Below, piece after piece: positions 1-10,360 of a DNA stretch of 64,000 nt. This DNA comes from Malaya genurostris (Eukaryota > Arthropoda > Insecta > Diptera > Culicidae). The stretch is taken from contig NC_080571.1 in the NCBI RefSeq assembly GCF_030247185.1, positions 45,011,502-45,075,501 on the forward strand, given 5' to 3'. Position numbers and translations under genes: made by a program. The notes beneath the pieces were generated by a model. It did no database searches, was not told the DNA's origin, and worked only from the letters and a program-made list of their open reading frames with translations. Position 1 is the first letter of the stretch, and each line of letters opens with the position of its first letter.

Positions 1-814
1 TATCTGAATGTATTCTTACATATTCGACTATGAATTTGGAACAACATCTAATGGAAATCAGAACAAAAATTTTGCTCTGCCGCTTTGATTAATTTTATTT
101 TGTTGATATAACAACACAAGCTGTATTGATTCACCTAAAGATTTCAAGTTAGACGATTTTGCAAACGTTTGCAGATTGTTTTAAAAAAATATAAGCAAAA
201 ATCAATCCGCGGTATTTGCAAGAATTCGACATGCTTTTGAAAGGTTTGATTCACACGTGTTTATTCATGCTGTTAGTTTAAGTGTTTGAATTCAGAAACA
301 CAAAATTAAAACTGGAGCAATGAGCGCAAGTAAATGCGTTATTTTAGGCGTCGTCGTTTTTCAAAAACAATATTTAATTGTTAATGGTTCTGTTGAAAAG
401 AAGTTCGTCGTGCTTTTTACTGTTTTACTGTTTCAAATGTACATAATTTGAGACATTAGTTAAAATCGCGTTGAAAATACGTTCATCACACCATTCCATT
501 TAATTCATATTTGAACTCTTAATATTTTAAAAAATAACACCTGAATTTATGTTGCAAAGATTACCATCGTAGCAGAAACACGCCTGAAGTTATACCCAAC
601 AACGTCAAGTGCGTTACGCGTAAATTTCTGCGAAATCAGTTCAAATGGATCATGATCCGAGAACTTTTAATCATGGTGTATTATTATAACATGAAATTTA
701 CTATTTTCCCCAAATCATGACTCGTTTTACTCATTTCTAGAATCGGAATTTTGCCCGTGTACTTTCAAAAGTCAAGTAAAGCTGAACAATTGTTATTATT
801 ATAATTTTTCACGC
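1..814. other. AT-rich non-coding DNA
   Basis: I see no gene, RNA or repeat signature here. The stretch is AT-rich with short homopolymer runs and no open frame worth reporting. It ends at the inverted-repeat MITE block that follows. Confidence 0.5.
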
Positions 815-1292
815 CGTTTTCGCTTGATGCCAAATTTATAAAAGTTTCCACCCTGATTGGATATTAAACTGTTTGTTTGAAGTCAGATTCGAACCTAGTT
901 TTCATCGTTATTGAACTGAAAATCGAAATCGTTGCTAAGTGCGATTCCAATTCAGTTTCGTGAAAATTGTTCGATATCAAAACTGATATTTATCTGCTAC
1001 ACCAGCCCGAAGTAATATTTTAAAATATATTTAAAAAATCTATTGGCGTTTTCGCTTGAGAAAACTGAAACTGACCCAGGGTAGTAAAAAATTCATCAAA
1101 TAAATACTTTTAACGAAACTGTGTTGGATTCGTACTTAGCAACGGGGATCTGAACAAACTTGATGTGAAAACCAGGTTCGAAACTGACTCGAGTTCAATG
1201 ACGTTGAAACTGGGTTCGAAACTAGCTTCAAACAAACGGTTTGACACCAGTTAGGGTGGAAACTGGATTAGGTTTGGCATCAAGCGAAAACG
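815..1292. mobile_element. MITE family E, two head-to-head units
   Basis: The block opens with CGTTTTCGCTTGATGCC and closes with GGCATCAAGCGAAAACG, so its outer ends are inverted repeats. Inside, CGTTTTCGCTTGAGAAAAC at 1049 begins a complete unit of about 244 bp (1049-1292), and 815-1045 is a more diverged partial unit in the opposite direction. The same family recurs near 28881 and 60975-61610, with conserved internal phrases such as AGTTTCGAACCTAG and GTGCGAAATCAACAC. No coding capacity is present, so it must have been moved by a transposase encoded elsewhere. I cannot name the family. Confidence 0.7.
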
Positions 1293-2234
1293 ACATATGT
1301 CAATCAATTTATCCCAATTCCAGTGAAATAGTGAGAAATGGAAAATAACACTCAGTTCTCTATTTAAACGATAGATAGAACTAAGAGAACTTTATAAGTT
1401 CACAAATCATGTGAGATTTAAAGTATGCTAATCAAATCTCACATGATTGGTGGTATGTATGTGTGCATAGATTGCAATGTTTATTAACTCAATATTTTTG
1501 TTTCCTCCGTTCCTTGTGTTCAGAAAGAGAAATGGAAACATGTCCTCTTTATCACCTCTGGGAGCTGCAAAAAACGTCGACAACATCGTCCAAAGTCTGC
1601 ACACCTAGTAATTTGATTGCATGCTAAATGTACATTCTATGACATTCGTTACCTTCACTCAGTTCCTTGCTAATGCTACAGTCACTCATCAATCATCATT
1701 CATATCCCATTATGGGGATGCAAAATAATACCAAAAAAATCGATAGGATAGGATAGAATCATTCAGAGCAGATTATAAAAGTTAGTGTTAGTATACCAAT
1801 CATTTCGATATCATTTCTAGACAATTAAAGTAATGATCGTATGTACCGCTTCAGACTTAATAGAAAAGTAGGGACAAGACCGAAGCGGATACAATACGAA
1901 ATTCTCCGAAGTTTCATCAACGAAGACATTGAAAACACAGAATTAGTTGGTAGGATGACAAAATACCGATACGATACAGACGCACAACTGGTTACCGGAT
2001 GAAGCAAATTTCCAGCCCAAGTGATACATTTTTTGTTGAACTTGCAATAGAACATACTCGTATAATTCGATGCAAATTGGTAATCGTAAAGGAATCTGTC
2101 ACTTGGGTTACGAAGGTTTCCTCCTTTGTTGCTGGTGTTCATTTGGGCACCATAGCCTAGTTCTTCCGGTATGGAAAGTATGGAGCATTGTAACCCCCAC
2201 CCTCGGCCAGAGTAGCCCATAAAGAGATAAAAAA
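1293..2234. other. Non-coding DNA without recognised features
   Basis: A short TAGGATAGGATAG stretch near 1745 and a self-complementary pair (TCACATGATT near 1440 against AATCATGTGAGA near 1405) are the only local structures seen. The 131-codon minus-strand open frame at 1825-2220 has no recognisable domain and I treat it as chance. Confidence 0.4.
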
Positions 2235-2871
2235 CCTGTTTTAATCCACCTAGTGGTGTAATGATGCCTTTCTCATATCAATCATACTATCATATATAAT
2301 ACTGTGGTATTCTTCAAAACAATTTTCTTCGATTCTAGAAAGAATAACTGAAATCGGTTTGTTTGATCGTCTACTGATAAAAACTATCAATAGGAGAAGA
2401 TTTGCGGTCGATTTAGAAATTTTGTTACGGTTTTTCGCCCTTTTCAGTGATAATATAAAATTTTTAACACAGTTTACCCTATATTTCCGGATCTTGAAGT
2501 CGGATCCGGATTAAATTCAGGACTCCCGCATGGGGCCACAGGCCTTAGTTAGAAAATATATTTTAATTTTTTTGCACATTTTCCCCATAACTCCGGAACC
2601 GGAAATCAGATCTAAATGAAATTCAGGAATTTAGTATGAGCCCAAAAGTGCTTTCATTTGAATCTAAGTTTGTGAAAATCGGTTGAGCCATCTCCGAGAA
2701 CAGTTTGTGCAAAAAAACGTTACATACACACATACGCACATACACACACAGACATTTTGCGTACTCGACGAACTGAGTCGAACGGTATATGAAACTCGGC
2801 CTTCCGGGCCTCGGTTCAAAAGTCGGTTTTCACAGTGATTGCATAACCTTTCTATATGAGAAAGGCAAAAA
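2235..2871 (+). repeat. Interspersed repeat family A, copy 1 (near full length)
   Basis: This is the clearest copy of the commonest repeat in the window. It starts with TTTTAATCCACCTAGTGGTG followed by ATGCCTTTCTCATAT and ends with CTATATGAGAAAGGCAAAAA, so the two ends are inverted around GCCTTTCTCATAT. The interior holds short variants of GATCCGGA and CCGGAACCGGAAATCAGATC, a CA-rich run at 2727-2752, and the phrase GTACTCGACGAACTGAGTCG. No protein can be read. The TIR-like ends suggest a non-autonomous DNA element, but I do not recognise the class. Confidence 0.75.
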
Positions 2872-4199
2872 TAAAAATCTATCAAAATTATATGGTTTAT
2901 TATGCAAGTTTTAAAAGTTTTACATCTTGTCTTAGTTATTCACGAATCGTCGAGATCTGGGATCATCTTGATGAATGTTTTTTTAAGTTGACTCTTTCTT
3001 GGAAATGAAGTGCAATTTGTTTGACAAGACAAGAAAAAAATTCTTTTCGACGTTTTTACGACGAAAAAATTCGAAAAGACAGTACTTTAAGTGATAAAAT
3101 TCAGTTAAACTATTAGAAAATTATTACGTAGAATAAATGGAGCGGAAATTTGTGCAATTATATCTTCAAAAGAAAGAATAATACCGCTGGTAAGAGTAAA
3201 TGAAGCAGCTTCGTCAATTCTTGAGGCATATTAGCAGTCTGTCCGACGTACCTGATGGTAAATTAGAGAGCCTTCTGTTGTGGACAACTGGGAACACTGT
3301 CGTCCATGAAAGTTTTTTGTTTGGAAGCGATGCTGCACGATGCTTGTTATTCTAAAAGTAATTTGAAATCTTAAATTCACTTTCTATCTATCTACTGATA
3401 GTACGGAAGTAAGTAAATCTAAAGTATTTAAAATACATACGTGATAGTCAGTGGTGTCTCGTGACAAAATTGACTAGTTTTGCACTGCTTATGTGGTATG
3501 ATAGCAGATGTAACAGTTCGTTGTAAGAGAAAACTAAAGATTGAGGAATGAAGACTCGCTTGTGTCTTTTAATACAATGAGATAACGATGTACTTTCAAA
3601 TCTCAGAGCTGAGTTGAGTAATTCTTTCTCTTCTTGAATCTGTGCAGTAACTCATGTACACGGAAAAGACACTAACACAGCGAATACAGATACTTGAAAT
3701 TTTATGTCTGATATATATGAGAAGTGAGTAAATACGCGCATTTCTGTGCGATCCAACCAGCTATCATCGAATAAATAAAGATTCCAAAAAAAAAATTGAA
3801 TTTGGATGGGGTTGGGGACGCAGTTCATTCCTTCAATTCAACAGGTTGTGCAGTGCACGAGGTGCACACGAGGACGAGACGCCACTGGTGGTAGTACGTG
3901 AAAATTGTTTGAGGTTAGATACTGCAAGGAAGAGCAAGGAAGATAACCGAAAGTTTTAAACTATTATTGAACCTTTTGGAACATTATATTGGCCGAACTG
4001 AAATTGCAGCTAAAAACCTGCACCACCTAAACTGAAAACTATGGTTTGCTAAACTGAGTTCGGTGAAGTTTGTTCTTTCGGACAAAGCCAAGTGTTGAAA
4101 AATTTCTTCCTGTACTTGACGGCTATTCCAAATACATATATACAAAAAAGGACTCCATGGACAATTGTAATAAATTTCATTAGTAATCCACCTTCTAAC
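2872..4199. other. Non-coding DNA without recognised features
   Basis: AT-rich and open in no frame for a meaningful length. Nothing here matches another part of the window closely enough for me to call a repeat. Confidence 0.4.
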
Positions 4200-4425
4200 T
4201 TTTTCCTATTTATTTGAGCTCAAAACATTATTTTGAAGAGCTGCGGCTGAATTTGGTCCGAAGGAGGCGATCCAAACGAAAGATCTTACGGTTCCATATG
4301 GAATTTCTGAATTTTGTTCGGATCCGTCTTCCGGTGCTGGAGTTTCAGGGTAATGAAATTGTTTTGAATAATCCCACAGCAGTATTTATGAGAGTATGAG
4401 TAATTTGAGAAAGGCACCAGGACTT
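4200..4425 (-). repeat. Family A fragment (truncated)
   Basis: The segment contains the family A phrases CGAAAGATCTTACGGTTCC, GGATCCGTCTTCCGG and the closing GAGAAAGGCACCA. It lacks the conserved opening of the family. The 61-codon plus-strand open frame within it is a by-product of the repeat. Confidence 0.6.
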
Positions 4426-6646
4426 GAGTGTAGATTTCTCCCATACCGTACAAACAAGATCAAAATAAATTGTTGTATCAAGATCCAATCGAGCATCCGT
4501 TTGTTCTTATAACCTAGACACCGTGGGTTCAGAAAAACTTGGGCCTAATCAATAACGAAGTAGGCGGTATCTAAGGCAAGTGCTAATGCAGTTTGTAGTT
4601 TATAAATTGTTGTTTGTAGTTTGCAGCAGGGGTGGATATAAGCAAATTTTTCCGGCCCCCTGTCACGACGCCATCTTGATGAGATCATAATCAGCTGATT
4701 GCAACGTAAACAAACAAACAATATTGTTTTACGCGTTCACCTTGTTGTTTAGTGAATTTTGGGTCGACTCTCTCACAATAACTTGTCGGTTTACCTAAAA
4801 AACAGCAGACAGTTTTTTGGGACATCAAGTGGAGATAATTTTCACAATTTGAGAATCGCGATGAATATCAAAATATCGCAGTGTTTGGGGCTCAAAACGC
4901 GAGGGGCTCAACGTAATCGGTATACTTTCAAATGACTGCTGCTCACATATCGGTGTCAGATGGCTGAATTTTTCGATTCAAATAAAATAAAATAAAATAA
5001 AAATAGTAAGTATTATCTTCTTTTCATATCACATATTTATTGTAGATAAATTTAATGAATTTTGAAATGAATGATTCACAGTGTTCGGTTTTTTGATTCA
5101 CAATCGAAAATCTTGATTCGCATTTTCATGCGCAAAATGGGCTTATTTCCACCTCTGGTTTGCAGTTTGCAATTTGAAGTTTGTAATTTACATATTGTAT
5201 TTTGAGTGTCATGCTTTTTATTTTCGTTTAAACATTCCACATACGAAACTAGGTTCACATAAATTTCGCCAAGCCGTCCGTCTTTCTTTTGATTCCATAA
5301 CTCAAATCGTCAAACGTATCCCAGCACGGGTCATACCTTCTGGGTTTGGTGTGTGATTTCGTTGATTGACCGGTGATCAGCTTTGAGCAAATTAGCTGTC
5401 AAGTTTGAAAGGTAAATTACTGCACCCTTACCGAACGATCAGCTGATCTGCGAGTCCCCCCTCGTCGTTTTTTTTCGTGGTTTGATTACAGGTGTACACG
5501 TCAAAGTGACGAATTCAACACACTATCACAAACCATCCATCGGGAAGGACCCCGGCATTGGCACCTGCAGCGTTTTTTGACATCTCATTTGGGGACCTTA
5601 TCATTTAATGAATTTGCATGATTAGCGAAACCGGTTCCGCTAGACCCGAGTGCGTAACCACGATCGGCGGGTCCGGCGGACGTCTGAATTTCGCTATCGC
5701 GCTTGTGGCTGCTTTTCCTTTCACTCATAGGAAAATGATAAATGTGTTTACCCAGCGAGTGGTGCTCGAAGCGGAGAGGGCGTGTAACTTGGTGGAGCTA
5801 GCAAATTAGCAGCATAAATTATCATTTTTCAACTTAGGGGTGGAGTTTTGAAGACAAGAAGTAAATTTGCTTCCAAATAGGGCTAATTGAAAGGACAAGA
5901 AATATCGGTACGGATGGTGGAGCCTGTGGAGAGAGGGGTTTGATCAGTCGTTCATTTGTTTGTGCATATCGATTGAATTGAATGTTGTACTGGTGTCACT
6001 TTTGCCTCTAGCGATGAATTAATATCAACAATTAACCACCAAGCCTGCAGTTCAATTAAATGTCGAGAGAATTTCAGAAACATGTGTTTGTTTATTGCCC
6101 GGACCAGCGTGGACAACGAAAAACTATTTCCAAGCTTTGGAAAATTGTCACAGTAGGCTAGGCAAGAATACAAATAGAGTCATTCTCTCTTGTAGCAAAA
6201 ATCAACCTGTAGAAAAAATCTACCTAAATGTGTGAGCGTGTGTATGTGTGTGTGTATGTGTGTTGTCAGCAAAAAGGTCGAGAACTCAGAGTTGACGCCA
6301 ATGACAGGTCTTCCCGTCACCCCGAACGCTATCGAATTTGAATTTTTTTTTAAATGTTCAATTTTACTATACTTTTTATTTAAATTTTCTTAAGAAATTG
6401 GAATTAAAGTACCTTCTTCACACTATTTTTATGTCTATGAAATATTAAATTTTTTTTATTTGATTTTTTGTGTCCGCGCGCTGTTTGCTAAGTGTACCGC
6501 GCGAGCGAATCGGTAGGGTTCGGTAGGGTGCGAAGTCGTTGGTGCGACAGAAGCGAGCTGCGACAGGTTTGGACAAGTAGGCATAGAAAATGATTATTAT
6601 TCTATTTGTTATGCACGTACATCAGGAAATATATTAATCACATATT
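4426..6646. other. Mostly single-copy non-coding DNA
   Basis: Nothing coding is supported. Minor features are five AAATA units (AATAAAATAAAATAAAATAA near 4980), reiterated TTTGCAGTTTGCA-type phrases near 4600 and 5160, and a GT-rich microsatellite at about 6238-6263. The 5500-5830 part is more GC-rich and has no counterpart in the window, so it may be single-copy intron or intergenic sequence. Confidence 0.4.
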
Positions 6647-7931
6647 GGTCCTTATTACAGGTATCACTTCACGGTGAAAACAAAGTAAAGTGAATCTAGG
6701 TTTTTATCACGAAAGTCACTTCAGAGAAAAAAGTAATTACTTAGATTACTTACCTATTACGAACATCAAATCACCAAAATTTTGTTGGAAAAAATTATTT
6801 TTTTGCCTTTCTCTATAGAAAGGTATTAGAATTTCTGGAAAAACCGACTTTCGAACGGAGCCTCGGAGACCCATAGTGTTATATACCATTCGACTCAGTT
6901 CGTCGAAATCGGAAAATGTCTGTGTGTGTGTATGTGTGTGTATGTGTGTGCACTTTTCAAAGATATTTGAACACGCTCAATTTTCTCAGAGATGGCTGAT
7001 CCGATTTTAACAAACTTGGGCTCGTTTGAAAGCTACTGTCGGGCCGTTGATCAGGTTCGAAGATCAAATGGTTGTGACTTTTGGTTCCAGATATATGATG
7101 GTATAAGTGACGTAACCGACAAAACACGTTGATTTTTATCGCTCTTATATATATAAGGGTGCCAAAATTTTGGGATCAACTCTATTTTCGTTAAGTTCTA
7201 GTGCTCAAAAGTTTAAGCACCTCGAAAAAAGCCTTCATGCAAAATTTGACCTAAATCGGACATGCTTAAGGGGTGCTGCCCGGTGATAAAGGTTTGACAA
7301 TTTTCGATCTTGAAAAAGCACCATAGTGGGGAGTACATGAAATTTCCAAAATCGAAATTTTTTTTTGATGCCGAAACTCTTAAAACTGCATGAAACATCG
7401 AAATTTAGTGTCCTCTCAAAAAAATTTTTTTTTGAAAAAATCAACTTTCAAAGTCCCAAAAAGTCGACTTTTTCAAAAAAAAATTTTTTCGAGATGACAC
7501 TAAATCTAGACGTTTCATGTAATTCTAAGCCTTTTGGCATTCTAAGCCTTTTGGACTAAGAAGGCATTTTAGATTATCATCACTGATTACAAATAGGCAA
7601 CGCAAATGTCAAGCACTAGTTTGGAAAAATGATGCTGACTGTTTGACATAAACACTGAAGCATGCTTTTGTGAACTACTCGAATCAATCTGCATCAATTG
7701 TTGTCAAAATTAGTATCCAAAATTATTTAATAAAAGTATGAAACATATTTTCATGAGACTGTTATGAAAGAAGAGAAAGGCATTATCACACCACTAGGTG
7801 GATTAAGAAGGGTTTTTACTACAGTGATTACTTCACTGAGCGTAATAAGGTAAGGTAATAGGTAAAATCAAGTGAAGTGATATGTGAGTGAAGTGAAAGT
7901 GGAAGTGAAAGTGAGAACGGTAATAAGAGCC
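6647..7931. mobile_element. MITE family C copy 1, split by a family A insertion
   Basis: The left end GGTCCTTATTACAGGTATCA and right end GAACGGTAATAAGAGCC are inverted repeats. The two halves (6647-6800 and 7818-7931) together match the uninterrupted copy at 42465-42787, including ACCAAAATTTTGTTG before the break and AGTGATTACTTCACT after it. The intervening kilobase is a family A copy, so the MITE is the older insertion. No coding content. Confidence 0.75.
6803..7817 (-). repeat. Family A copy 2, long variant with internal hairpin
   Basis: Reverse-oriented copy running from GCCTTTCTCTATAGAAAGG to CACCACTAGGTGGATTAAG. A GT microsatellite lies near 6921-6953, next to CGACTCAGTTCGTCG. The middle carries an imperfect palindrome (about 7310-7560, ATGAAACATCGAAATTTAGTG against CACTAAATCTAGACGTTTCAT) and a short TATATATATA run flanked by CTCT and AAGGGTGCC, the same site that is hugely expanded in the copy at 21 kb. 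It sits inside a family C MITE. Confidence 0.75.
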
Positions 7932-8390
7932 ATTATTTTACAAGTTCGACTCAAGATTCTTTTCTGCTGGTTTGAACAGAACATTTACAACAAATTCGTC
8001 GTTGCCTGAAAAAATTTTACATTTATTTTTTCCTTCGTCAGTCGGTAACTAATGATGAAACGCACATGTAGTTTTCATCGTCATTACGATTTCAAATCGA
8101 TATTGCTGTTTTTTATCCTAAATGTCTCGTTTGTTCATCATGCAAAAATCAAAGTGCGATTGGTATTGATTTGCTGCAAACTATCTTTCCCCTGTGAGAC
8201 TGCGATGGAATTCCATTTGGCCTTAATTATAAAATCTTTCTCATGAAGTGCAATAAGTGAACTTGTATCGCTAATTTTTTTTCCGGAATCACCACAAACT
8301 TTTGTTTTTTTCCTTGACGCGTCCAACCCATAAGAAAAAATAAAAGTATCTATAGTCAAATTTTGCAAAATAATATGTAATTAATAAATT
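7932..8390. other. Non-coding DNA
   Basis: AT-rich segment between two repeat copies. Overlapping open frames of 64 and 76 codons on opposite strands show no domain, and I regard them as chance. Confidence 0.4.
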
Positions 8391-9608
8391 ATCTGATGTA
8401 TCTATTGGGAAAAAGAAATTTTTACTCATATACCATTCGTAACAGTTCGTCGAGATCAGTAAATTCGTGTGTGAAAAATAGTTTCACTCAATTTTCTCGG
8501 AGATGACTCAAACGTTTTTTTCAAACTCAGATTTATATGAAAAATCATATGTTCCCAAACAAGGTTCCTGAATTATGTTCGGATCCGATTTCTGATTCCG
8601 GAACTACTAAACGAAATTAAAATAGTGTAACTCATTTTTCTTAGACGGCTGAACCAATCTGAGATTCAAGTGAAATCTAAGAACCATTTAAGGTTCAGAT
8701 GACTTAGGATTATATAAAACATCTTGTTTTTTAGTCATATCCGACTTCTGACTTGATTAGTATAAAATACCCATTTCACATAAATTAACCAAGTTTGTCG
8801 GGTTTGCAGATTTGGATAGTCGATAACCAAACAAACTTATTTCAGTTTTAGCGGTTTTCAATTTTCGATCAAGGAGGAACCCAAAAATTTAATTCGCACT
8901 ACGATTTCCCAAAGATGTCTACACTGATTTTCAAAAATTGTGAATCAAATGTAAACTATACAGCTCCTTGGGTAAATTTAACTGACTTAGGCTACACCGA
9001 TTTTCGAACTTCGGTTCCAGTGTCGAATCGTTTTTCAAAGCTCAATCATTTTCTCAAAAAGGCCAAACCGAATTTTCAACAAAAATTCAAATTAAAAAAC
9101 TTATGGTACCATACAAAATTGGTGAATTTTATCCGATTCCGAAGCTTCCGATTCTGGAATTACAGGGTGATGAGTTTTTAAAATTCAAACCGATATAGAA
9201 GATGACAATACCAAAAAGCTTCAATGTTGGACTCAAAGCAATTGCAATTTATTCGTCATATTAATGTATGACCATACGAACTGTTTTGGGTTATGCTGGT
9301 TCCTGAATACCGGCACTGGAAGTACCGCAAATAATGACGAAAAACTCTAAATTGAAATTTACTCCAGCATCTCATGGAATGTTCAATCGATTGTCACACG
9401 TTTATTTTCAAATTCGAAGTGATTTGCAGTTCCGACATTACAGGGTAATGAGTGATTAAAATCTCAAACTGCCGCTTGAAACGACGGTCATTCAAATAAT
9501 ATCATGAGAACTAAAACACCGAAAAATATTCATGCAAAAAGGTAAAACACAGGCGGATTGAAAAAAAGGTATCATCTCACTACTAGGTGGATTAAACACG
9601 TTTTTTTT
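8391..9608 (-). repeat. Family A copy 3 (diverged)
   Basis: The copy begins with a decayed version of the GT-rich end (ACCATTCGTAACAGTTCGTCG) and finishes with TCATCTCACTACTAGGTGG followed by ATTAAAC. Internal phrases such as AATTACAGGGTGATGAGTTT and CATACGAACTGTTTTGGG recur at 28010-28150. The 88-codon open frame at 8915-9181 is not recognisable as a protein family. The left boundary is approximate. Confidence 0.6.
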
Positions 9609-10047
9609 TCAATTCGTTCGTGTGTCCATGAATCATTATTTTGCAATTAGGACTAATTCTACAAACAAAAAGTCGCCTGTTGCTACACACGTTTCTTACA
9701 ATTTTTAGACTGATCTCTCGAATCGGAACCTAAATGAGAATTATTAAGTTTAAGTCAAATTTAGAGTAAGAGTTTCTCATTATCATTGATGCTAACTACA
9801 CAGTAATTAACGTTTTCATATATCATTTGTACTCTAACTCTAAGCAAATTTTTACAAGCGTGTAGTTCTGATACTAACTTTTATCAAATCTATACATTCG
9901 ACAGCAGTGAGAGTCGAAAACGCCATAAATAAATATTGACTATATGCCGTAGTTTAGTGATTTTCAAAGTGGTATCTATACCCGATCAGATGCTCGGAAC
10001 AAATTTATAACAAATTGAGATATTTATTTCACATAATTTTTTTTGCG
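9609..10047. other. Non-coding DNA
   Basis: No gene or recognisable repeat. AT-rich with no frame above background. Confidence 0.4.
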
Positions 10048-10112
10048 GTGAAACGATTTTCGGCGAAATTGTACTCAGCGAAACGACTTTCGGCGAAATG
10101 ACCCACTCCCGG
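10048..10112. repeat. Short array of the TTCGGCGAAATGAC motif
   Basis: Three to four diverged units of a 15-base motif (TTTTCGGCGAAAT, CTCAGCGAAACGA, CTTTCGGCGAAATGACC) abut a reverse transcriptase fragment. The same motif forms the ends of the inverted-repeat element at 48940-49672, so this is probably a stranded end of that family. Confidence 0.6.
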
Positions 10113-10360
10113 CACGAATGTAATTGAGGTCGCTTCGGGCACCGGAAACACTCACTACGGCTTTGATTGCCAAATTGGACCGACTGGGCTTCGGTTCCAA
10201 CATTTTTCGCTGGTTTAAATCGTATCTCTGCAATCGATGGCTGCCAGTCAAGATCAACAATAATGTTTCTAAGGAGTTATTTTGTTTTTTCTGGTATCCC
10301 ACAAGGCAATAATTTCCGACCACTGATATTGATACTGTACTTCAAAGACTTCTGAAGATG
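10113..10360 (+). pseudogene. Non-LTR retrotransposon reverse transcriptase fragment
   Basis: Two overlapping plus frames together give recognisable reverse transcriptase sequence. The first (from about 10124) reads ALIAKLDRLGFG followed by WFKSYLCNRW, the helix region before the palm. The second (from about 10167) ends in SGIPQGNNFRPLILILYFKDF, a version of the conserved SGVPQGS..GPLLF.LY.ND block. The switch of frame between them shows a small indel. Only about 80 residues of a domain of several hundred remain, without the catalytic YxDD box. The clade cannot be fixed from this much sequence, but the pattern is of the Jockey/I/Loner type of insect LINE. Confidence 0.75.
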
